From an uncultured Sterolibacterium sp. (lineage in GTDB: Bacteria > Pseudomonadota > Gammaproteobacteria > Burkholderiales > Rhodocyclaceae): a DNA stretch of 64,000 nt. The stretch lies in contig CAIVDC010000114.1 of assembly GCA_903904605.1 (NCBI GenBank), positions 21,417 through 85,416 on the forward strand. Direction: 5' to 3'. Position 1 is the first letter of the stretch; every line of letters begins with the position of its first letter. The notes beneath the pieces are model-generated. The model saw nothing but the letters and a program-made list of their open reading frames with translations, had not been told where the DNA came from and ran no database searches. This document shows, piece after piece, positions 17,401 through 24,590 of this stretch. The position numbers and the translations under genes are program-made.

Positions 17401-19024
17401 AAGCCTGTACGCCTGTTCGCGCGACAGCATTGCCCATATTTCCGCCAAGGCGCTGGAGATCGGCGCCAACCGCCTGATCGTCGCCAGCTGCACGCCGCTG
17501 ACCCATGAATCGGTGTTCCGCAATTGCGCCCGCGACGCAGGGCTGAATCCCTTCCTGGTGGACATGGCCAACATCCGCAACCAGTGCTCCTGGGTGCATT
17601 CGAACGACCGGGCCGAGGCGACCGCCAAGGCCAAGGATCTGGTGCGCATGTCGGCGGCGCGCGCCGTCGAACTGAGCGCATTGCAGACCGGCCGGATGAC
17701 CATGAGCAAGACCGCCCTGGTGGTCGGCGGCGGGCCGGCGGGAATGACGGTGGCCTTGTCCCTGGCGCGCCAGGGATTTCCGGTGCATTTGCTCGAGAAG
17801 GAGGCGGTGCTGGGCGGCGCGCTGCGCGATCGGCACTTCGGCCTGGATGACATCGGCGTGGCCGAGCCCCTCGGCCGCGACAGCGACGGGGCCATGATCT
17901 CGCCGCAGCAACTGCTCGCCGAACTCGTCGCAGCCGTCGGTGCCGAACCGCGCATCACGGTCCATTGCGAGACCGTGCTGGCCAGGACGGCGGGCTTCAT
18001 GGGAAATTTCACCTCGACCCTCGCCTCGCCCGATGGCGCCATCGAGCGTGCGACCGTGAGCCACGGCGCCGCCGTGCTGGCCACCGGCGGCGTCGAATAC
18101 CGCGGCGACGAGTACGGCTACGGCAGCGACCCGCGCATCATCACCCAGAGCCGGTTCGAGGCGGTGCTGGCGGGGGGCGAAGCGCCGCGCCAGGTCGTCA
18201 TGATCCAGTGCGTCGGCCCCGCCGAGCGCTACTGTGCGCGCATCTGCTGCACCGCCGCGCTGAAGAACGCGCTGATCCTCAAAGAGCGGCAGCCGGCGGC
18301 GCAGGTGACGGTGATCTACAAGGACATCCGCACCTACGGCTTCAAGGAGCGCCTCTACGACAAGGCGCTGGAAGCCGGCGTGCTCTTCGTGCGCTACGAC
18401 GATGCCCGGCCGCCGCTGGTCAGCACTGAAACCGGCCGGCCCGTGGTGCGCGTCTTCGAGGAAATCCTCGGCAGGCAGATCGAACTGGCTCCCGACTATC
18501 TGGTCCTGTCCACGCCGCTGATTCCCCCGCCGGCGGCGCGCGAGCTGTCGCGCTGCCTCAAGGTGCCGGTCGACATGGACGGATTCTTCATGGAGGCGCA
18601 TGTCAAGCTGCGCCCGGTCGATTTCCTTTCCGAAGGTCTGTTCATGGCCGGGACCGCCCACTATCCGAAACTCCTGGAGGAGACCCTGGTGCATGCGCGT
18701 GCAGCGGCCTCGCGCGCGGGCGCACTGCTCTCGCACGAAGCGATCACGGTCGGCGGTGCCGTCGCCGAGGTCGATCCCGCATTGTGCGTCGCTTGCCTCA
18801 CCTGCGTGCGCAGCTGCTCCTATTCCGCGCCGCGCATGAGCGCCGACACCGCCGGGGTCGGCGGCATCATCGGCGCGGCGCGCATCGAGGCCGCGCTATG
18901 CCAGGGCTGCGGGCTTTGCGCCGCGCAGTGTCCGGCAGGTGCGATACAGCTCAAGCACAGCACCGACCGCCAGGTGCGGGCCAAGGTCGATGCCCTCTTC
19001 CCTCACCCGCAAGAGACGGCATAG
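14441..19024 (+). CDS. hdrA: Giant HdrA-type flavoprotein with inserted NfnB/GltD-like module
   Basis: 1527 residues, far longer than ordinary HdrA (about 650). Order of parts by residue: HdrA FAD fold (VVGGGIAG, about 18-25) with the Fe-S text DCAMC (about 63); a ferredoxin site CNGCGKCAEVCP (about 116); then a GltD/NfnB-like insert from about 165 to 600 with CRDACPAG, ICGRICDHRCETVC, a FAD fold IIGAGPCGLTAAQ (about 259) and an NAD(P)H fold VVVVGGGDVAVDVA (about 404). HdrA text resumes with CLSCGICSDCDQCVDAC (about 651) and CSAVCCMYAAKQA. A second HdrA-like FAD module starts at VVGGGPAGMTVALS (about 1092). Two [4Fe-4S] sites close the protein (CVACLTCVRSC and CQGCGLCAAQCP). The inferred job is to couple MetF electron flow to NAD(P)H. 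A start at 14453 is also possible. Confidence 0.88.
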   Translation: METAMSKPAAANTGAVMVVGGGIAGIQASLDLAESGYKVYLVEKRSAIGGHMAKLDKTFPTNDCAMCTISPRLVDAGGHPNIEILVDSELALLDGVAGAFTATVRTSPRFIDTDLCNGCGKCAEVCPESLPSLFDEGLRSQRAAYRLYPQATPDAYAIEKRGVAPCRDACPAGQRAQGYIALIRAGRYQDALHSIRKDNPFPAICGRICDHRCETVCSRGKVDEPVNIRGLKRFVVDHEYAKPRVKTEPVARRFDERIAIIGAGPCGLTAAQDLACLGYAATVFEALPAPGGMLRFGVPAHRLPAEVIDREIQDILDLGVELRLNAQIEHLDDLFEQGFKAVLIAVGAQEGIRLPIPGNDLDGVLINTRFLRDVRLAEMRRSAGDLQGAAVVDPRSRIEGRDVVVVGGGDVAVDVARSARRLGARRVRMAVRGSSGRMPASEHEQRAAREEGIEIEIGLNFLRVVDDGAGRVAGLECERVARFENDDHGRQSAVVAPDSKFVMPGEVLIFSIGQRVGLGIAPADSEVRVSRDKTLDIDAQTMATGRAGVFAAGDCTSGTAFVIEAIAGGHKSAEAIHAYLREGSARLVPKPALPVAELSQAEVDAKVQNRQILPAPRIPMPETVVAARSGGFAEVELGYSEAEARAEASRCLSCGICSDCDQCVDACGVKAIDHGMVERTSKFDVGAVVLAPGFQVYRAELSEEYGYGRYRNVLTSLEFERLLSASGPNSGHVQRPSDARTPKRIAFLQCVGSRDQTHDYCSAVCCMYAAKQAIQSIEHEPDTQVRVFMMDMRAFSKGYESYYRTAREKYGIAYTRCRISSVREDAQTGNLLLRYWDRAGAREMIEEEFDMVVLSVGMEIAPEVRALGLRLGVQLDDYGFCRTVQFDPLQTSRPGVFAAGPFREPKDIPESLVDASGAAAGVGELLAGSRGTLTRTPTFPAERDVTGEDARTAVFVCHCGTNISGFLDCGEVAEYAKGLPGVVHAEESLYACSRDSIAHISAKALEIGANRLIVASCTPLTHESVFRNCARDAGLNPFLVDMANIRNQCSWVHSNDRAEATAKAKDLVRMSAARAVELSALQTGRMTMSKTALVVGGGPAGMTVALSLARQGFPVHLLEKEAVLGGALRDRHFGLDDIGVAEPLGRDSDGAMISPQQLLAELVAAVGAEPRITVHCETVLARTAGFMGNFTSTLASPDGAIERATVSHGAAVLATGGVEYRGDEYGYGSDPRIITQSRFEAVLAGGEAPRQVVMIQCVGPAERYCARICCTAALKNALILKERQPAAQVTVIYKDIRTYGFKERLYDKALEAGVLFVRYDDARPPLVSTETGRPVVRVFEEILGRQIELAPDYLVLSTPLIPPPAARELSRCLKVPVDMDGFFMEAHVKLRPVDFLSEGLFMAGTAHYPKLLEETLVHARAAASRAGALLSHEAITVGGAVAEVDPALCVACLTCVRSCSYSAPRMSADTAGVGGIIGAARIEAALCQGCGLCAAQCPAGAIQLKHSTDRQVRAKVDALFPHPQETA

Positions 19025-19026
19025 TC

Positions 19027-19461
19027 ATGGATCCTTTCCATCCCGAGGTGGTCGCTTTTTGCTGCCGCCACTGCGCCTACGCTGCGGCCGACCTGGCCGG
19101 CGGCAAGCGGCAGCCCTACCCGGCGGCGATCAAGATCGTCGAGCTGCCCTGCACCGGCCGCATCGACGTGGTGAATATCCTCCACGCCTTCGAGGACGGT
19201 GCCGACGGCGTGCTGATCGCCGGCTGCCTGAACGGCAGCTGCCACTACATCAAGGGCAATCTTTACGCCCGGCAACGGCTGGACTATGTGCACGGCCTGC
19301 TCGGCGAAATCGGCCTGGAGGCCGAACGGGCGCGCATGATCAATATCTCCGCGGCGATGGGCGTCCAGTTCGCCGAACTGGCCGGCGAGCACGTCGAGAC
19401 GGTGCGCGCCCTGGGCCCGAGTCCTTTGCGGCGCAAGATCAAACAAGGAGAAGCGGCATGA
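19027..19461 (+). CDS. mvhD: MvhD-like [2Fe-2S] electron-transfer subunit
   Basis: A 144-residue protein of the MvhD/FrhD family (methyl-viologen hydrogenase delta subunit), which passes electrons between HdrA and a partner dehydrogenase. Cysteines appear as AFCCRHCAYAAAD, LPCTGRID and AGCLNGSCHYIKGN, the pattern expected for its [2Fe-2S] site. It starts three nt after hdrA and its stop overlaps the next start (ATGA). MvhD is one of the six subunits of the Moorella MetFV-HdrABC-MvhD complex. Confidence 0.9.
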   Translation: MDPFHPEVVAFCCRHCAYAAADLAGGKRQPYPAAIKIVELPCTGRIDVVNILHAFEDGADGVLIAGCLNGSCHYIKGNLYARQRLDYVHGLLGEIGLEAERARMINISAAMGVQFAELAGEHVETVRALGPSPLRRKIKQGEAA

Positions 19462-20159
19462 TCGTCGCGGAAAAGAAACCCCTCGATGCCATCGCCAGGA
19501 TGCTCGACGGCTGCGGCCGCGTGCTCGCCGTCGGCTGCGGCACCTGCGTCACCGTCTGCTTCTCGGGCGGCGGCAAGGAGGTGGCGACGCTCGCCGCCAG
19601 CCTGCGCATGAAGCGCCGCATGGAGGAAGGCAAGCCGCTCGAGGTGACCGAGGCCATGGTGCAACGCCAGTGCGAATGGGAGTACCTCGAGCCCTTGGCC
19701 GAACAGATCAAGGAATACGACGCGGTGCTGTCGCTCGGCTGCGGCGTCGGCGTGCAGACGCTGGCCGAGCGTTTTCCCGCCACGCGCATCCTGCCGGCAC
19801 TCGATACCCTGTTCATGGGCCTGCCCTCTGCCCAGGGGGTCTGGGAGGAGCGCTGCCAGGGCTGCGGCGCCTGCGTTCTGGACAAGACCGGCGGCATTTG
19901 TCCGGTGAGCCGCTGCGCCAAGCAGCTCTTCAACGGCCCCTGCGGCGGCTCGCAGAACGGCCGCTGCGAAGTCGACGCGGCGCTGCCCTGCGCCTGGCAC
20001 ATGATCTGGGAGAGGGCCGAGGCGCTGGGCATGACAGAAAGCCTGATGGCAATCGAAGCGCCGAAGGACTGGGCGACGAGCCGCGACGGCGGGCCGCGGC
20101 GCATGGTGCGCGACGATCTGCGCCTGCCTGCGGAACAGGGCCAGGAGGGCGGCGAATGA
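19458..20159 (+). CDS. metV: MetV-like Fe-S/zinc subunit of methylene-THF reductase
   Basis: A 233-residue protein. The first half (GRVLAVGCGTCVTVCFSGG, then AVLSLGCGVGVQTLAE) contains a cysteine-rich fold. The second half is the MetV/methylene-THF-reductase C-terminal signature CQGCGACVLDKTGGICPVSRC followed by FNGPCGG and CEVDAALPCAWH. MetV partners MetF and feeds it electrons from Hdr-type subunits. AAGGAG precedes the ATG. Its stop overlaps metF (ATGA), so the two are translationally coupled. Confidence 0.88.
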   Translation: MIVAEKKPLDAIARMLDGCGRVLAVGCGTCVTVCFSGGGKEVATLAASLRMKRRMEEGKPLEVTEAMVQRQCEWEYLEPLAEQIKEYDAVLSLGCGVGVQTLAERFPATRILPALDTLFMGLPSAQGVWEERCQGCGACVLDKTGGICPVSRCAKQLFNGPCGGSQNGRCEVDAALPCAWHMIWERAEALGMTESLMAIEAPKDWATSRDGGPRRMVRDDLRLPAEQGQEGGE

Positions 20160-21157
20160 GCCAGGGCAACGCAGCAGCCGAGCCCGCGGAGGCTGCTCGG
20201 AAGAGCGGCGGAAATCTGGAACGCGCGCTTCGCCAAGGGCACTTTGCCGTGACTGCGGAACTCGGGCCGCCGCGCGGCTGGGACGCCGCCTTCGTGCGCA
20301 AGAAGGCGCAGATTCTCAAAGGCTGGGTGGACGCCGCCAATGTCACCGACAATCAGGCCGCCGTGGTGCACATGAGCAGCATCGCGACCGGCCTGCTCAT
20401 GATAGAAGAAGGGCTGGAGCCGATCATCCAGATGACCTGCCGCGACCGCAACCGGCTCGCCATGCAGTCGGACCTGCTCGGCGCCGCCGCCCATGGCGTG
20501 CATAACCTGTTGTGCCTTTCCGGAGACCACCAGTCGAAGGGCGACCATCCGGGCGCCAAGAACGTGCACGACATCGATTCGATCCAGCTGGTGGCCATGG
20601 TGCGCGCAATGCGCGACGAGAATCATTACCAGAACGGCAGGGATATTCCCGGCGGCGGACCACGCCTCTTCATCGGCGCGGCGGCGAATCCTTTCGCCGA
20701 CCCTGCCGGCATGCGGCCCTACCGTTTGCGCAAGAAGGCGCAGGCCGGCGCCGACTTCATCCAGACCCAGTTGGTCTACGACGTGCCGCGCTTCCGCGAA
20801 TTCATGAAGAAGGTCGTCGATCTCGGCGCACACGAAAGAGTGGCGATCCTCGCCGGCGTCGGGCCCCTGAAGAGCCCCGGCATGGCGCGCCATTTGCGCC
20901 TGAACGTGCCCGGCATGGCGGTGCCCGAGTCCTTGGACGCGCGCCTGGAAGCGGCAGTCAAGGGCATAGCCGGCGACGACAAGACGGCGCGCAGCACGGC
21001 CTGGCGCGAGGAAGGCAAGCGCATCTGCGTCGAGCTGATCCAGGAAATCCGCGAGATCGAAGGCGTCGCCGGAGTGCACATCATGGCCATCGAGTGGGAG
21101 GAGGCGGTGCCCGAGATCGTCAAGGCGGCAGGACTTCGCTCGGGTACACAGGGATGA
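20156..21157 (+). CDS. metF: 5,10-methylene-THF reductase (second MetF of the operon)
   Basis: A 333-residue FAD-dependent TIM barrel with TAELGPPRGWD, TCRDRNR, GDHQSKGDHPGAKNV, GAAANPFADP and GADFIQTQLVYD. Unlike the first MetF in this operon it has no fused cysteine domain; MetV is supplied in trans by the overlapping upstream gene. It is the catalytic subunit of the presumed MetFV-Hdr complex. Having a self-contained MetV-MetF fusion and a split MetV/MetF pair in one operon suggests two electron-acceptor routes, or a backup. Confidence 0.92.
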   Translation: MSQGNAAAEPAEAARKSGGNLERALRQGHFAVTAELGPPRGWDAAFVRKKAQILKGWVDAANVTDNQAAVVHMSSIATGLLMIEEGLEPIIQMTCRDRNRLAMQSDLLGAAAHGVHNLLCLSGDHQSKGDHPGAKNVHDIDSIQLVAMVRAMRDENHYQNGRDIPGGGPRLFIGAAANPFADPAGMRPYRLRKKAQAGADFIQTQLVYDVPRFREFMKKVVDLGAHERVAILAGVGPLKSPGMARHLRLNVPGMAVPESLDARLEAAVKGIAGDDKTARSTAWREEGKRICVELIQEIREIEGVAGVHIMAIEWEEAVPEIVKAAGLRSGTQG

Positions 21158-21161
21158 GACG

Positions 21162-22580
21162 ATGGACGCCGGCGTAGAAAATCTCACCAAAGCTTGCCCG
21201 GCGGAGTCGGCGGAGACCTTCGCCGCGATGGTGCGCACGCAGATCGGCGAGAATATCCATCGCTGCTGGCAGTGCATCAAGTGCACTGCAGGCTGCCCGC
21301 TCGCCGACCGGTTCGACATGACGCCGAACCAGGTCATGCGGGCGCTGCAGATGAACGATGCAGGCGTGCTGGCCAGCCGCGCGATCTGGTTGTGCGCCTC
21401 CTGCCATACCTGCGCCACGCGCTGCCCGCGCGGCATCGACGTGACCGCGGTGATGGATGCCCTGCGCATCGAAGCGCGGAGGCGCGGCGTGCCGCCGGCG
21501 ATTCCTGAAATTCCCGCCTTCAACTCGATCTTCCTGCGTCTGGCCGGCTTCTTCGGGCGGGTTCCCGAAGCGCTGTTGATGCTCGCCTTCAACCTGTCCC
21601 GCGGCAAGCCGGCCCACGACGCCAGACTGGGCTGGCAACTGCTGCGCCGGGGTCGCTTCAAGCTGCTGCCGAAATTCGTTCGCGCCCCCAGGCCGGTCAA
21701 GCCGGTCGCGGACGGCGCCGGCAAAGTGGCCTACTTTCCCGGCTGCGTGGCGGAAGGCAGCGCTGCCGACTACGATCATACGGCGCGCGCGGTGGCCGGC
21801 CTGCTCGACATCGAACTGGTCGAGCCGGAGGGCTGGACCTGCTGCGGCTCCAGTCCGGCCCATGCGACCGATGCCGCCAAAGCGACGGTGATGCCGATGC
21901 GCACCATCGCCGCCGTGGAGCGCATGCAGATCGGCACGCTGACTTCACCCTGCAGTTCGTGCTTCGCACGCCTGAAGGCCGCCGAACATCAAGTCAGCAC
22001 CGATCCTGCCCGCGCCGGACAAGTCGCGGCGGCCCTGGACTATGAGTACGGCGGAACGGTACGGGTGCAGCACCTGCTCGACACCTTCATGGAGTTCGCC
22101 GGGGCCGACAAGATTGCCGCCCGCGTCAGGCAGCCGCTCACCGGCCTCAAGGTCGCCTGCTACTACGGCTGCCTGATCACGCGCCCCAGCGTCGTCACCG
22201 GCGCATCGCATCCGGAATACCCGATGAAGATGGATCATCTGGTCCGTGCCCTCGGTGCCGAGCCGGTGGCCTGGTCCGGCAAGACCGATTGCTGCGGCGG
22301 ATCGCTCGGCGTGACCCAGACGGAAGCCGCGCTGGCAATGACCCGGCGCGTACTCATCAACGCGCGCGATTGCGGCGCCGATGTCGTCGCGACCATGTGC
22401 CCGATGTGCCATATGAACCTGGACGTGCGCCAGCAGCGGCTGGGATTGGCCTCGGCGACGCCGATCCTGCACGCGCCCCAACTCATGATGCTGGCCTTCG
22501 GCATGGGCGAAAGCGGCGCGCTGCTGGGCAAGGCGGTGACCGATTCGAGACCCTTGCTCAGGAAGAAATGGCGGCACTGA
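21162..22580 (+). CDS. hdrB: HdrC-HdrB fusion
   Basis: 472 residues. The N-terminal HdrC part has two [4Fe-4S] motifs, C35-x2-C38-x2-C41-x3-C45-P and CASCHTCATRCP (about 77-88). The C-terminal HdrB part has two CCG domains of the non-cubane type: PGC ... WTCCGSS ... CSSC, and YYGC ... TDCCGGS ... CPMC. Hdr BC units carry two-electron chemistry with thiol or other acceptors. The fusion fits the fused style of this operon. A hairpin (22592-22607) follows the stop and the next gene converges. It is the last gene of the operon. Confidence 0.92.
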   Translation: MDAGVENLTKACPAESAETFAAMVRTQIGENIHRCWQCIKCTAGCPLADRFDMTPNQVMRALQMNDAGVLASRAIWLCASCHTCATRCPRGIDVTAVMDALRIEARRRGVPPAIPEIPAFNSIFLRLAGFFGRVPEALLMLAFNLSRGKPAHDARLGWQLLRRGRFKLLPKFVRAPRPVKPVADGAGKVAYFPGCVAEGSAADYDHTARAVAGLLDIELVEPEGWTCCGSSPAHATDAAKATVMPMRTIAAVERMQIGTLTSPCSSCFARLKAAEHQVSTDPARAGQVAAALDYEYGGTVRVQHLLDTFMEFAGADKIAARVRQPLTGLKVACYYGCLITRPSVVTGASHPEYPMKMDHLVRALGAEPVAWSGKTDCCGGSLGVTQTEAALAMTRRVLINARDCGADVVATMCPMCHMNLDVRQQRLGLASATPILHAPQLMMLAFGMGESGALLGKAVTDSRPLLRKKWRH

Positions 22581-22591
22581 GGAATCCCGGA

Positions 22592-22607
22592 CCGGGCCGA
22601 TGCCCGG
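22592..22607. terminator. GC-rich hairpin after the operon
   Basis: CCGGGC and GCCCGG pair across a 4-nt loop between the convergent ends of hdrCB and the glycosylase gene. There is no T-run, so a terminator role is only suggested. Confidence 0.35.
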
Positions 22608-22620
22608 CCCCGGAGGGTCC

Positions 22621-23277
22621 TCAGCGCCGGCCGGCCGCCACGCGTCGCGCGAACAGCTTCATTGCGGTCGCGAACTTCGTCGCCCCCCCGTTGGCGGGAT
22701 GCCTGACCGTCACGCTCGGCTCGACGCCCAGGCGGCGCATGGCTTTTTCGGCCTGCAGACCGACCGCGACCAAGGGCAATCCGCTGAAGTGGCGGCTGAG
22801 CAAATCCAGGCAGGGCAGGCCGATCTCGAGTTCAGGCCCGAGCGGCGTCCGGTTGCCCAGTTCCCGCCCGTCGGGGAAAGGATGCAGCGGCAAGGCGTTC
22901 CAGAGCACTGTCGACTCGGCCAGGCCGAGTTCGAACAGCGTCCGCCAGATGATCGTCGCCGACGGCTCGGAGAACGGCAGGGGGCGCGAGGTAAACCGGT
23001 CTTCCCGGGCAATGCGCGGCACGCTCCCGGCGCAGAGCAGCCGCTCGGAAGTAAACGCGATGCCGGAGTAGCGGCAGCCCTGGTACCCCGCCGCCTCGCC
23101 GACCAGGACGAAGCGGGGAGCGACGTCGAAGTGCCGGCGCAGGCGGGCCATCCTCCGGTCCACCGCATCCGCGGCTGAATCCAGCGCGCATTTCTGCGTC
23201 CACGGATTGAACAGCCCGGCCCCCGGCTGCCTCGGCAGCAGCGCCACCAGACTGTCCGCTAAATTCTCTTGCGCCAT
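22621..23277 (-). CDS. Uracil-DNA glycosylase superfamily protein
   Basis: About 218 residues. The motif order is that of the UDG superfamily: VLVGEAAGYQGCRYSGIAF (active-site loop), LWNALPLHPFPDG, and a C-terminal VRHPANGG (minor-groove loop). Such enzymes remove uracil or damaged bases, or are inactive relatives. The start is not certain: ATG at 23277 is chosen, while 23313 would add 12 residues, and neither has a strong ribosome site. It is convergent with the operon and divergent from the phosphoribosyltransferase gene. Confidence 0.75.
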   Translation of the reverse strand: MAQENLADSLVALLPRQPGAGLFNPWTQKCALDSAADAVDRRMARLRRHFDVAPRFVLVGEAAGYQGCRYSGIAFTSERLLCAGSVPRIAREDRFTSRPLPFSEPSATIIWRTLFELGLAESTVLWNALPLHPFPDGRELGNRTPLGPELEIGLPCLDLLSRHFSGLPLVAVGLQAEKAMRRLGVEPSVTVRHPANGGATKFATAMKLFARRVAAGRR

Positions 23278-23416
23278 TGGGCATCCCGTCGAAATCGCGC
23301 CGATATCCGGCATGGGTCCATCGTACTTCAAGTCTAAGGGAGATGGTCTTCGATCGCGAAGTCGGTGAATGGGCTTTGTGGTAAAACTCGGCATCCATCT
23401 GCCACGGGGGAGCTCC

Positions 23417-23974
23417 ATGCCATTGGACATCAAGGAAATCGAACAGGCTTTGGCCGAAGCGGACTGCCTGGCCACGGAGCAGGAAGTGGCGGCGGCCATA
23501 GAGCGCATGGCGGCGGAAATCACGGCCCGCCTGAAAGGCAGCAACCCGCTCGTCTTCTGCGTCATGAACGGCGGCCTGGTGCTTTCCGGGCGCCTGATCT
23601 GCAAGCTCGCCTTTCCGCTCGAAGTGTCGTATCTGCACGCCACCCGGTACGGCCGCCAGCTCACGGGCTCCCTGCTCGACTGGCGGGTGCGCCCCAGCCA
23701 GGATCTTCGCGGAAGAGTGGTGTTGGTGCTCGACGACATTCTCGACGAGGGACATACGCTGGCGGCCATCGTCGAGTACTTGCGCGAGCAGGGTGCGGCG
23801 GCGGTGCACAGCGCCGTGCTGGTGCACAAGCGGCACCCGCGCAAGGCGACGCCGGGAATGCGCGCCGATGTCACCGGCCTCGAATTGGAAGACCGCTACC
23901 TGTTCGGCGCCGGCATGGACTACAAAGGCTACTGGCGCAATGCCCCCGGCATCTACGCGCTGAAGGGGCACTAG
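23417..23974 (+). CDS. Hypoxanthine-guanine phosphoribosyltransferase-like protein
   Basis: A 185-residue type I phosphoribosyltransferase with the PRPP-binding motif VLVLDDILDEGHTL and VFCVMNGGLVLSGRL near the N-terminus. It resembles the Hpt-like proteins that salvage purines with PRPP. GGGGGAG precedes the ATG at 23417. The C-terminal DYKGYWRNAPGIYAL is typical of the betaproteobacterial form. It is probably a single-gene unit. Confidence 0.85.
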   Translation: MPLDIKEIEQALAEADCLATEQEVAAAIERMAAEITARLKGSNPLVFCVMNGGLVLSGRLICKLAFPLEVSYLHATRYGRQLTGSLLDWRVRPSQDLRGRVVLVLDDILDEGHTLAAIVEYLREQGAAAVHSAVLVHKRHPRKATPGMRADVTGLELEDRYLFGAGMDYKGYWRNAPGIYALKGH

Positions 23975-23994
23975 CGGCGTGCCGCCGTCGCTGC

Positions 23995-24008
23995 GTGCGC
24001 CAGCGCAC
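23995..24008 (+). promoter_or_regulatory. Stress-regulon palindrome copy 1
   Basis: GTGCGCCAGCGCAC has perfect GTGCGC/GCGCAC arms around CA and is followed by AGAATT. It lies 125 nt before the RcnB-like start codon. Confidence 0.6.
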
Positions 24009-24132
24009 AGAATTAACCGACCCATCGGCCTATCTTCGTCACAGTTGCCATAGCCCGAAACAAGGCGCACGAAATAATGCGCGGAACGGATGTGGCGCTT
24101 CGTAACCCATATTTCAGCCGAAGGAGCCGAAC

Positions 24133-24510
24133 ATGAACAGTAAGACGATTATCTCCACCCTCCTGGCCATATCCTTGTCCGCAGGAGGACTTGCCTTCGC
24201 CGATGGGCCGGGCGATCACAACGATCGCGGTCGCAATGAACAGTCGCGTGGCAATGATCGGCAGGATCATCGCGACGACCGGGGCCGCGGCCAAGACTAT
24301 GAACAGCGCGGCGCGGGCCCGAACCATCAGTTTCACAAGGGGGAGCGCCTTTCGCCCGAATACCGCAACCGGCAGTACGTCGTCGATGACTGGCGCAGCC
24401 ACCGGCTGAGTGCCCCGCCGCGCGGCTACCAGTGGGTGCAGACGGGCGGCGACTACGTGCTGGTGGCGATAGCCACCGGGGTGATCATGCAGCTCCTGCT
24501 CAACCACTGA
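24133..24510 (+). CDS. RcnB-like small periplasmic protein
   Basis: A 125-residue protein with a signal peptide (residues 1-24, cleavage near AFADGPG), a highly charged His/Arg/Asp-rich middle and the RcnB-family core YVVDDWRSHRLSAPPRGYQWVQTGGDYVLVAIATG ending in LLNH. RcnB family members are periplasmic and linked to nickel/cobalt homeostasis; the exact role here is unknown. GAAGGAG precedes the ATG. A palindromic motif upstream ties it to the other stress genes. Confidence 0.75.
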   Translation: MNSKTIISTLLAISLSAGGLAFADGPGDHNDRGRNEQSRGNDRQDHRDDRGRGQDYEQRGAGPNHQFHKGERLSPEYRNRQYVVDDWRSHRLSAPPRGYQWVQTGGDYVLVAIATGVIMQLLLNH

Positions 24511-24552
24511 ATCGCGAGGAGCGGGACCGCTCCCCGGCAGGGCCGGGTTGCC

Positions 24553-24582
24553 GCGGGCTGCCGGAGTGATCCGGCAGCCCGC
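24553..24582. terminator. Bidirectional hairpin terminator
   Basis: GCGGGCTGCCGG and CCGGCAGCCCGC form a perfect 12-bp stem with a 6-nt loop between the convergent RcnB-like and AsmA genes. The following TTGCCTGTT is only weakly T-rich. Confidence 0.65.
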
Positions 24583-24590
24583 TTGCCTGT

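Noticed and set aside
16013..18736. 907-residue open frame on the minus strand opposite hdrA
   Set aside because: High GC keeps antisense frames open. The plus strand has clear Hdr motifs throughout, and the antisense protein has no recognisable domain or ribosome site.
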